Part shown: positions 8,963 to 14,650 of the stretch, piece after piece
Position numbering within the stretch: position 1 is the first letter of the stretch
Layout: each line of letters starts with the position of its first letter
Assembly: GCF_014191425.1 (NCBI RefSeq)
Contig: NZ_JACHWP010000001.1
Location: 1,116,001-1,180,000, forward strand
Length of the DNA: 64,000 bases
Source of the DNA: Helcobacillus massiliensis
GTDB taxonomy: Bacteria; Actinomycetota; Actinomycetes; Actinomycetales; Dermabacteraceae
Direction: 5' to 3'
Program-made: the position numbers and the translations under genes
The notes under the pieces: model-generated
What the model was told of the DNA's origin: nothing
What the model saw: only the letters and a program-made list of their open reading frames with translations
The model's database searches: none

Positions 8963-10063
8963 TCAGGTCCTTTCGGAGGCGGTGCAGGTGGGCAGACCGG
9001 CGGTGCTGCCGGAGTCGGCGATGGTCTCGACAGCGTGCTTGGCGTCCTCGAACGTGGAGACCCGGACCACGCTCAGCCCGTCGGGCACGTGACCGACCAC
9101 CTCGGCGCAGTTGTCGGCGGGAGCGAGGAAGAACTCGGCGCCGTCCTCCTTCGCGCCGACCAGCTTCTGCCGAATCCCGCCGATGGGGCCGACGGCGCCG
9201 CTCTGGTCGATGGTGCCGGTGCCGGCGATCCGCTTCCCACCGGTGAGGCTGCCGGGGGTCATCTCGTCGTAGATGCCGAGGGCGAAGATGAGGCCGGCGC
9301 TGGGCCCACCGATGCCGTCCAGGGCGATCCTGACGTCCACGGGGAAGTCGAACCCGGGGGTCAGCACGATGCCGACGACGCTGCGCCCGTCCTTCTGCTC
9401 CACCGGCACGGACACGGTCGTCCTCTTCCCGTCGCGTTCCACCACGAAGTCGGCGGTGCCGCCGGCGGGGGTGTCGGCGGTGGCCTTCTGCAGGGCGGGA
9501 ACCTCGTCGGACTCGGTGCCGTTGACGGACACGACGCGGTCGCCCGGCTTCAGCAGCTGAGCGGCGGGACCGTCGGAGCGCACCCCGGAGATGCGGACCA
9601 CCGGCGTGGACTCCATGCCCTGGGCGGCGAGGGCGACGGCGATCGCCTCCTGCTGGGAGGAGCTCATCTGCGCGGACGTCATGAGCTTGCTGCCCTCTTC
9701 GTCCTGCGTGTCGGGGTAGACCGCTTCGCGCGGCAGGATCGACTTCGTGGGGTCGAACCAGGCGGCGAACACCGCGGTGGTCGGGGCGGGCTGACCGGGT
9801 GCGCCGAGCACGGCGACAGTGGTCATGCGCAGCTGGCCGTCGGGCTTCTCCGGCTCGCTGCCCTTCACCTCGATCACCTGGGTGCCGTCGACCTCGCCGA
9901 GGACGTCCACCGTCGGCCCCGCCGACTCGATGACGTACGGCGAGGGGGTGAGCGTGGCGATGAGGGTGAGCACGCACAGAGCGATCAGGGCGATGCTGCC
10001 GATCAGTGAACGCCGCGCGGAGATGCGGCGCGACTGCTGGGGCACTGGGGCGGGGGACGACAC
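8963..10063 (-). CDS. PDZ domain Lon-like serine protease (YlbL family)
   Basis: A 366-residue membrane-anchored protease: one transmembrane helix at residues 20-42, a PDZ domain at about 140-200, and a C-terminal Lon-type proteolytic domain. The catalytic Ser-Lys dyad is visible as Ser255 in GGPSAG and Lys300 in GGIRQKL. Members cleave partly folded or secreted proteins at the outer face of the membrane. The start is GTG, 6 nt after a CACAAT -10-like box, and the gene diverges from the zincin gene with 68 nt between them. This arrangement recalls Rv3194c-Rv3195 of M. tuberculosis. Confidence 0.9.
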   Translation of the reverse strand: MSSPAPVPQQSRRISARRSLIGSIALIALCVLTLIATLTPSPYVIESAGPTVDVLGEVDGTQVIEVKGSEPEKPDGQLRMTTVAVLGAPGQPAPTTAVFAAWFDPTKSILPREAVYPDTQDEEGSKLMTSAQMSSSQQEAIAVALAAQGMESTPVVRISGVRSDGPAAQLLKPGDRVVSVNGTESDEVPALQKATADTPAGGTADFVVERDGKRTTVSVPVEQKDGRSVVGIVLTPGFDFPVDVRIALDGIGGPSAGLIFALGIYDEMTPGSLTGGKRIAGTGTIDQSGAVGPIGGIRQKLVGAKEDGAEFFLAPADNCAEVVGHVPDGLSVVRVSTFEDAKHAVETIADSGSTAGLPTCTASERT

Positions 10064-10069
10064 GGCCCT

Positions 10070-10075
10070 ATTGTG
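10070..10075 (-). promoter_or_regulatory. -10 box of leaderless PDZ protease promoter
   Basis: CACAAT on the minus strand, 6 nt before the GTG start at 10063. It faces away from the promoter at 10119. Confidence 0.45.
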
Positions 10076-10118
10076 GCACGGGGACGCTCCTGCGGAGTCT
10101 GCTCCAAGCGCAGGCGGA

Positions 10119-10124
10119 TACTCT
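10119..10124 (+). promoter_or_regulatory. -10 box of leaderless zincin gene promoter
   Basis: TACTCT followed by 7 nt and the ATG at 10132. No ribosome-binding site is seen, so the transcript is probably leaderless. Confidence 0.55.
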
Positions 10125-10131
10125 GAGCGCT

Positions 10132-11661
10132 ATGACGTCTTCATCCGGATCTGACGAAGAGAACCTCCGCAAGTTCCTCGAAGAGGTGTTCGGCGGCCAG
10201 CTGCCACCCGGCGCGCTCGAGGGCATGGACCTGACGGAACTGGCGAAGGGAGCCGGACTGCCGTCCGACCCCGCGATGCTGCAGGCCGCGGCCGCGCAGA
10301 TGCAGTCGCTGTTCGCCTCCGGCGGTGATGAGCCCGTGAACTGGAAGCTCGCCCAGGACCTCGCCCGGCAGGTCGCCTCCGGCTCCGTCACGATGGTGCC
10401 GGGGCACGCTCTGCCGCCCACCGGCGGCTCGCAGATCGGCACGGACGGGGACCCGTCGGTCACTCCCGAAGCGCAGCACGCCCTCGACGAAGCCGCCACC
10501 ATCGCCCGGCTGTGGCTGCAGCAGGTGGTGGATGTGGACGTCCCCGCCGCGCCGCTGCAAGCATGGACCCGTGGCACCTGGGTGAACCGCACCATTCCCC
10601 GCTGGCAGAAGGTGGTGGAGCCGGTCGCCGAGTACATGGCCGGCGCCATCGGCGACGCCCTCGGCAAGCAGATGGAGCAGATGCAGTCCATGCCCGGCAT
10701 GGAGGGCCTCGGCGCCATGGGCATGGGCGATCCGCGCGCCATGATGCGGATGATGGGCGGCACCATGTTCGGCATGCAGTTCGGGCACGCCATCGGCTCC
10801 CTCGCCCGCGAGCAGCTCGGCACCACCGACCTCTCGCTGCCGCTCTGGGACTCCTCCGCCCCGGTGCTCATCCCCGCCAACCTCGACGACCTCCTGGCGG
10901 ACTCCGACCTCGACCCGAGCGCCGCCCGGATCTTCTTCGCGGCCCGCGAGATCGCCCACGTCACCCTGTTCCGCAGCGCACCGTGGCTGCCGGAGCACCT
11001 CTTCACCGCGATCGAGGGCTACGCCCGCGGCATCGAACTGGACCTCTCCTCCCTGGAGGAGAAGATGCGGGACGTGGACGTGTCCGACCCCATCGCGATG
11101 AGCGCGCTCAACCCGGAGGACATGTTCACCTTCACCCGGTCGGAGCGTCAGGAGCGCGCCCTCACCGAGCTCACCACCACGCTCGCGCTGATCGAGTCAT
11201 GGGTGGACCACGTGGTCACGCACGCGCTGGAGGGGAAGCTGCCGCGCCTGGATGCGATGCGGGAACTGGTGCGGCGCCGCCGCGCCACCGGCGGTCAGGC
11301 CGAGCAGATGCTCGCGAACCTGGTCGGCATCGAACTGCGACCCCGCTCCATTTCGGAGGCGTACGACTGGTGGCAGTCCGTGCTCGACACCGAGGGCGCG
11401 GCCGGCCGCGAGAAGGTGTGGGCGCACCCGGACCTGCTTCCCTCCCCCGAGGTGCTGTCCGGGCAGCCGCAGGCGCCGAAGGCCGACGCCGCTGAGCAGC
11501 CCGCGGAGGCCGCCGCCGACTTCGATGCGGACTTCGATGAGGAGCTGCGTCGCCTGCTGGACGGCGAACTCCCAGAAGCGCCGAAGGAGGACGGCGATGG
11601 CGACGGGGATGACGATGGCGACGGGGACGGCGATGAGCCCGGCCCGGCACCGGCCGCATGA
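10132..11661 (+). CDS. Zincin-like putative hydrolase (zinc-dependent metalloprotease family, DUF2342)
   Basis: A 509-residue protein of the actinobacterial family annotated as zinc-dependent metalloprotease or putative hydrolase. Recognisable blocks are the methionine-rich MEQMQSMPGMEG and MRMMGGTMFG at residues 180-215, then AREIAHVTLFRSAPWL at 271-286 and VVTHALEGKLPRLDAMRELVRRRR near 365. The HExxH expected of a zincin reads R272-E-I-A-H276, so the first metal-binding histidine is absent. The C-terminus is an acidic low-complexity tail of about 35 Asp/Gly/Glu-rich residues. ATG at 10132 follows a -10-like TACTCT. The stop overlaps the Nudix start by 4 nt. Confidence 0.85.
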   Translation: MTSSSGSDEENLRKFLEEVFGGQLPPGALEGMDLTELAKGAGLPSDPAMLQAAAAQMQSLFASGGDEPVNWKLAQDLARQVASGSVTMVPGHALPPTGGSQIGTDGDPSVTPEAQHALDEAATIARLWLQQVVDVDVPAAPLQAWTRGTWVNRTIPRWQKVVEPVAEYMAGAIGDALGKQMEQMQSMPGMEGLGAMGMGDPRAMMRMMGGTMFGMQFGHAIGSLAREQLGTTDLSLPLWDSSAPVLIPANLDDLLADSDLDPSAARIFFAAREIAHVTLFRSAPWLPEHLFTAIEGYARGIELDLSSLEEKMRDVDVSDPIAMSALNPEDMFTFTRSERQERALTELTTTLALIESWVDHVVTHALEGKLPRLDAMRELVRRRRATGGQAEQMLANLVGIELRPRSISEAYDWWQSVLDTEGAAGREKVWAHPDLLPSPEVLSGQPQAPKADAAEQPAEAAADFDADFDEELRRLLDGELPEAPKEDGDGDGDDDGDGDGDEPGPAPAA

Positions 11662-12233
11662 GCAGTCGATTCATCGCTGAGCTGGAGCGCGCAGCGGGCC
11701 CGGCTGCACAGCGGGAGCAGTTCCTGCAGCTCGCGCGCTCGGGCACGCAGGTGCACCGGAAGTCGAGCGGGCCCCTTCACTTCACCGCCTCCGCGATCGT
11801 GATCGACGCCTCCGGTGAGCACATCGCTCTGCACCTGCACCGAAAGGTGGGGGCCTGGCTGCAGTTCGGCGGCCACATCGATGACGGCGAGACATCCTTC
11901 GAACATGCCGCGCGGCGCGAAGCCGCCGAGGAGTCCGGACTGAGGGACCTGCAGGTGGTGGGCGACGGCCCGGCCATGCTGCACGCCCACGCTCTGAACC
12001 AGAACTTCGCGCACTGCCGCGAGCACTGGGATGTGCAGTACCTGCTGCGTGCCCCGTTCACCCCGGCCAGCGCCGAGGACGGACTCGCGATCAGCGAGCG
12101 CGAGAGCGCGGGGCTGGCCTGGTTCGCACTCGATGACCTGCCGGCGGGTCTGGTTCGGGACCTGCACGCCACGCTCGCCGCGCTGGGACTGGATCGTCCT
12201 CAGAAGTCCGACGGGGGCAGCGACTGCGCGTAG
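11658..12233 (+). CDS. Nudix hydrolase
   Basis: A 191-residue protein with a full Nudix box, GHIDDGETSFEHAARREAAEESGL (G-x5-E-x7-REUxEExGU), at about residues 72-95, which binds the Mg2+ used to hydrolyse nucleoside-diphosphate-X compounds. Substrate unknown. Its ATG overlaps the preceding stop as ATGA, suggesting coupled translation. Its 3' end overlaps the convergent metallopeptidase gene by 34 nt. Confidence 0.88.
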   Translation: MSSRFIAELERAAGPAAQREQFLQLARSGTQVHRKSSGPLHFTASAIVIDASGEHIALHLHRKVGAWLQFGGHIDDGETSFEHAARREAAEESGLRDLQVVGDGPAMLHAHALNQNFAHCREHWDVQYLLRAPFTPASAEDGLAISERESAGLAWFALDDLPAGLVRDLHATLAALGLDRPQKSDGGSDCA

Positions 12234-12802
12234 GCCACGCCCTCGAGGAATCCCTTCGCCTTCTCGGCGTGCTCGAACGAATCGGCGATCGCCCAGAACG
12301 CGGGTGAATGGTTCGCCTCCACCAGATGCGCGAGCTCATGGACGAGGACCGCGTCCTGCACGAAACGGGGCATTCCCTGCAGCTGGTCGGACAGGCGGAT
12401 GGTGCGCTCCAGCGTGCTGCACGAGCCCCAGCGGCTGCCCTGGTTGCTGACCCAGCGGACGCTGACGGGCCCGTCGGTCCCCGGTGGGAGATAGCGGCGA
12501 GCGAGCTCGCGGGCGCGAGCGAGCAGGTCGTCATCGCTGCTGGGCGCGACCCGGTGGCGGGACTGCTCGGCGCGCTCGAGCATGTGCAGCGCCCACCGGT
12601 GCTCCTCGGCGGCGGAGAGGCCCCAAGGGATCTGCAGCTCCATCCGGCCGCCGACTCTCCGGGCGCCGATGGTGCGGCGCCGGCGCTTCGAGCGGGTGAC
12701 GAGGATCGGCTCGTCGATGTCCGCGAACTGCACCAGCTCGGTGCGGCGGGTCGCGGAGGACCTCACCAGGTCGCGGGAAAGGACTCGTCGGCTGCGCGGC
12801 AT
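12200..12802 (-). CDS. YgjP-type metallopeptidase (M48-like, DUF45)
   Basis: A 200-residue protein with HELAH at residues 155-159 and a third ligand region NHSPAFW at 164-170, plus the family hallmark RWGSCST at 124-130. This is the YgjP/WLM-like zincin family; cytoplasmic, since no signal peptide or membrane helix is present. The N-terminal half is a beta-rich domain. The ATG is 6 nt after a TAGACT -10 box, so the mRNA is probably leaderless. Physiological substrate unknown. Confidence 0.88.
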   Translation of the reverse strand: MPRSRRVLSRDLVRSSATRRTELVQFADIDEPILVTRSKRRRRTIGARRVGGRMELQIPWGLSAAEEHRWALHMLERAEQSRHRVAPSSDDDLLARARELARRYLPPGTDGPVSVRWVSNQGSRWGSCSTLERTIRLSDQLQGMPRFVQDAVLVHELAHLVEANHSPAFWAIADSFEHAEKAKGFLEGVAYAQSLPPSDF

Positions 12803-12808
12803 GGGGCG

Positions 12809-12814
12809 AGTCTA
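12809..12814 (-). promoter_or_regulatory. -10 box of leaderless metallopeptidase promoter
   Basis: TAGACT on the minus strand, 6 nt before the ATG at 12802. Confidence 0.6.
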
Positions 12815-12863
12815 GCGACGATCCGCCCGTCCCTGTGCAGGTCAGCGATATCGGCGGGGAGTC

Positions 12864-13064
12864 TGTGGACAACTTGTGCGGAGGCACCGCTGCGCAGCGG
12901 GAATGTGAGGGGCGCCCGGCCCTGCCAGAAAGATTTTACCTGCGGTCCCCGGGTATGGCGTTTGCGCTGGTCACAGTTGTGTGACGGTGTGTCGTCGGCG
13001 TGTCGCACACACGATGTCCACACAGGTTCGCGTGGTTTCCACAGCTGGCCCTGACTTGTCCACA
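12864..13064. promoter_or_regulatory. Cluster of DnaA-box-like sites in a gene-free region
   Basis: Two exact TTGTCCACA nonamers, the actinobacterial DnaA-box consensus, occur at 12864-12872 (minus) and 13056-13064 (plus). Two weaker copies lie at 13014-13022 (ATGTCCACA, one mismatch) and 13035-13043 (GTTTCCACA). An AT-rich patch AGAAAGATTTTA lies at 12927-12938. Inverted repeats GTCACA-4-TGTGAC (12970-12985) and CGTGT-5-ACACG (12999-13013) are also present. dnaA and dnaN are not adjacent, so this is not a recognisable oriC; a DnaA-binding or titration site is an inference. Confidence 0.45.
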
Positions 13065-13083
13065 GTGGGCGCACAACGACGCG

Positions 13084-13112
13084 TTGACCGAGGCGGAGAA
13101 GGCCATTAGATT
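13084..13112 (+). promoter_or_regulatory. Sigma-A-type promoter for the structured RNA
   Basis: TTGACC (13084-13089), a 17-nt spacer, TAGATT (13107-13112). The predicted transcription start is near 13119. It lies 20 nt downstream of a perfect DnaA-box-like site, and is the best -35/-10 pair I found in the window. Confidence 0.65.
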
Positions 13113-13118
13113 CGATCG

Positions 13119-13292
13119 GACAAGGGCTTCGGGATAACTAGCAGAACGCACACGGGGAAGGTGCGCGTGGTGCTGAGAGCCCCCGGAGTCCTCCGTCTGT
13201 GAAGGCGGCGAAACGGCGACCCGGAGCACTTCTCCTTCTGCGGTGGAACACCCGCTGATCATCCCGAAGCTCCAGGGTCGCCGTTCTCTTTG
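13119..13292 (+). ncRNA. Structured RNA or mRNA leader with competing helices
   Basis: Predicted transcript from the promoter at 13084. Helix P1: GCTTCGGGAT (13126-13135) pairs perfectly with 13261-13270. Helix P2: 13212-13227 pairs over 16 bp, with a single bulged A at 13274, with 13269-13285. P1 and P2 interleave and share 13269-13270, so they form either a pseudoknot or a two-state switch. P2 is followed by CTCTTT. Smaller hairpins include GCGG...CCGC at 13240-13254. A further 7-bp hairpin at 13366-13383 sits just before the ribosome-binding site of the zinc-ribbon gene. No known riboswitch class was recognised; it may be a leader of that gene or a separate RNA. Confidence 0.5.
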
Positions 13293-13408
13293 AAGAACAG
13301 CGGGTTACGCTGGTGCCAAATCCCCGCGGGCCGGTCACAGCCGATCCGTGCGCTGGGGTGACAGCGACGAGGACACCCTCGTCTCCATCCATGAGAAGGA
13401 GCACCAAC

Positions 13409-13570
13409 ATGGCTGACGAAACGTGGACCGGTGAGTTCTACTGCGTGAAGTGCCGCGAGAAGCGCGAAGCCACCGGCAACGTCGTGGAGCAGAACGGTCG
13501 CCGCTACGCCAAGGGCACCTGCCCGGAATGCAGCACCAAGCTCAACCGCATCCTCGGCAAGGCGTCCTGA
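13409..13570 (+). CDS. Small zinc-ribbon protein (DUF5679-like)
   Basis: A 53-residue protein with two CxxC pairs, CVKC at residues 12-15 and CPEC at about 40-43, giving a four-cysteine zinc ribbon, and a basic linker between. The ATG at 13409 has a strong AAGGAG ribosome-binding site at 13396-13401; an in-frame ATG at 13391 is less likely because the ribosome-binding site would lie inside the coding region. The gene follows a long structured leader and is closed by a terminator, so it is a single-gene unit. The function of this actinobacterial family is not known to me. Confidence 0.8.
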   Translation: MADETWTGEFYCVKCREKREATGNVVEQNGRRYAKGTCPECSTKLNRILGKAS

Positions 13571-13588
13571 CGCCACCAGCAGACAGCG

Positions 13589-13619
13589 AGCGGGACTTCC
13601 CATGACGGGGAGTCCCGCT
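13589..13619 (+). terminator. Terminator of the zinc-ribbon gene
   Basis: 13-bp stem AGCGGGACTTCCC / GGGGAGTCCCGCT (one G-T pair) with a 5-nt loop, 18 nt after the stop codon. Confidence 0.7.
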
Positions 13620-13687
13620 TCTGCGTTCCCAGCGTTCTCCGGGCCCCGTGACAGTGGATCTCCGGCATCCGACGCTGGGGTCGACCC

Positions 13688-14009
13688 ATAACGACGATCG
13701 TTCTCCTCCGCCATGTCCTCGGCCTCACCGGCGGCGTTCGCCGCATCGCCGACGCCCTGCGGGCGACCGGTGCCGACGTCCGCACGTTCGACTCCCTGCA
13801 GGACGGCCTCGCACACGTCGGGGAGATCGGAGATGAGGAGCTGGCGCGCCGGCCCACTGCACGAGGGGCGCTGCTGGTCCACGCCTTCATCGACCCCTCA
13901 TCCGTCGACGGGGGACTGCCGACGGGGCCCGATGTGCATGTGTTCGGTACGGAGGAGGACCCGTTCTTCGCCGGCGATGGGGACCTCGATGCCGTGCTCC
14001 GTCACCCCC
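13688..14009 (+). pseudogene. Dienelactone hydrolase family pseudogene
   Basis: One continuous frame reads TTIVLLRHVLGLTGGVRRIADALRA... and then ARGALLVHAF, matching the N-terminal and late strands of dienelactone hydrolases. Three lesions: the expected start codon reads ATA (13688) and no ATG, GTG or TTG precedes it before a stop at 13649; about 30 codons with the nucleophile elbow are missing between HVGEIG and the ELARRP segment; and the frame runs into whiB7 without the C-terminal histidine region. About 105 codons remain against roughly 190-200 in intact members. Confidence 0.65.
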
Positions 14010-14345
14010 CTACGCCGCCTGCTCAGCAGCGGTCTCGGACTTGCGGGGCCGGCCGCGGCCGCGCTTGGCGGCGATGACGCGACCGTTGTCGAGGATCTCG
14101 CCGCCCCACACGCCCCAGGGTTCGGCGCGGCGCAGGGCGCCGTCCAGGCATTCCGTGCGCAGCGGGCAGTGGGCGCACAGCTGCTTCGCCTCGTTCAGCT
14201 CGGCGGGGGAGGCGGAGAAGAAGAGGTCGGCGGCATCACCCGCGCAGGGCAGGTCGCTCGGGATGGACGGTGAGCCGACGGGACCCGGCATCTGTCGGGT
14301 GGGGGCGGCGGTGGAGGACAGCAGGGCTGCAGAAGCGAACGTCAT
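14010..14345 (-). CDS. whiB7: WhiB7-type iron-sulfur transcriptional regulator
   Basis: A 111-residue Wbl protein. Cys34, Cys57, Cys60 and Cys66 (the C-x2-C-x5-C block LCAHCPLRTEC) would bind a [4Fe-4S] cluster; GVWGGE at 78-83 is the sigma-A-binding turn; the C-terminus carries KRGRGRPRK, the AT-hook (RGRP) that distinguishes WhiB7 from other Wbl proteins. WhiB7 partners sigma-A to activate intrinsic antibiotic-resistance genes and itself. ATG at 14345 is preceded by AGAAAG; an in-frame upstream start at 14399 would add residues unlike the family. The upstream leader (14346-14640) has the expected upstream reading frame, attenuator and AT-rich promoter, and uvrD2 lies beyond as in mycobacteria. 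Confidence 0.9.
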   Translation of the reverse strand: MTFASAALLSSTAAPTRQMPGPVGSPSIPSDLPCAGDAADLFFSASPAELNEAKQLCAHCPLRTECLDGALRRAEPWGVWGGEILDNGRVIAAKRGRGRPRKSETAAEQAA

Positions 14346-14433
14346 CGTGGTGCTTTCTGGACGCAGACGGAGAGGATCACAAAGGGTGCGGGGGCTCACT
14401 GCCGGACGCGGGCAGGCCCGTGGAGCGGACTGG

Positions 14434-14451
14434 CAGGGCGGTCACGCCCTG
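14434..14451 (-). terminator. Attenuator hairpin in the whiB7 leader
   Basis: CAGGGCG-GTCA-CGCCCTG, 7 bp with a 4-nt loop, 4 nt after the upstream reading frame's stop. It is placed so that ribosome position on the short frame could decide whether it forms. Confidence 0.5.
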
Positions 14452-14455
14452 GATG

Positions 14456-14533
14456 TCAGGAGTCCACTCCCCCGATGCGCGGGCGCACGGGTGCCTGAGC
14501 GGTCAGCATGAGCTGTGTCCAGTTGTTGTTCAT
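14456..14533 (-). CDS. Upstream leader peptide of whiB7
   Basis: A 25-codon frame starting MNNNWTQLML and ending GGVDS, preceded 6 nt upstream by AAGGAGG at 14540-14546, one of the strongest ribosome-binding sites in the window. It ends just before the 14434-14451 hairpin and 110 nt before whiB7. Mycobacterial and Streptomyces whiB7 genes are known to be controlled by translation of such an upstream frame, with ribosome stalling by antibiotics relieving termination. That role is inferred here. Confidence 0.65.
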   Translation of the reverse strand: MNNNWTQLMLTAQAPVRPRIGGVDS

Positions 14534-14600
14534 CAGGCACCTCCTTCGGTTCTCGCGCGAGCGATCCTCTCGCTCACGATGCGGTCAATCGTCGCGTCAC

Positions 14601-14630
14601 AGCCTACAGCGCACCGCGCCGGAGGGCCAA
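14601..14630 (-). promoter_or_regulatory. whiB7 promoter with AT-rich WhiB7-binding patch
   Basis: Minus strand: TTGGCC (-35, 14625-14630), 18-nt spacer, TAGGCT (-10, 14601-14606). Directly upstream of the -35 is AGAAAATC (14632-14639), the kind of short AT-rich element just before the -35 that WhiB7's AT-hook recognises in autoregulated promoters. Confidence 0.6.
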
Positions 14631-14650
14631 CGATTTTCTGACCTGGGATT

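Noticed and set aside
12970-12985. CRP-like operator GTCACA-4-TGTGAC
   Set aside because: Half-sites are in the reverse order and spacing of a CRP site (TGTGA-6-TCACA), and no CRP-family gene is nearby.
12864-13064. Chromosomal replication origin
   Set aside because: dnaA, dnaN, rpmH or gyr genes are not adjacent, and only two exact boxes are present; oriC in actinobacteria carries many boxes between dnaA and dnaN.
13150-13260. Possible TPP riboswitch (GCTGAGAG) or T-box (GCGGTGGAACACC) in the structured RNA
   Set aside because: The second half of the TPP aptamer (ACCTGATC...TAATACC) is absent, and the T-box-like run has an insertion in the conserved core; the downstream gene is neither thiamine-related nor a tRNA synthetase.
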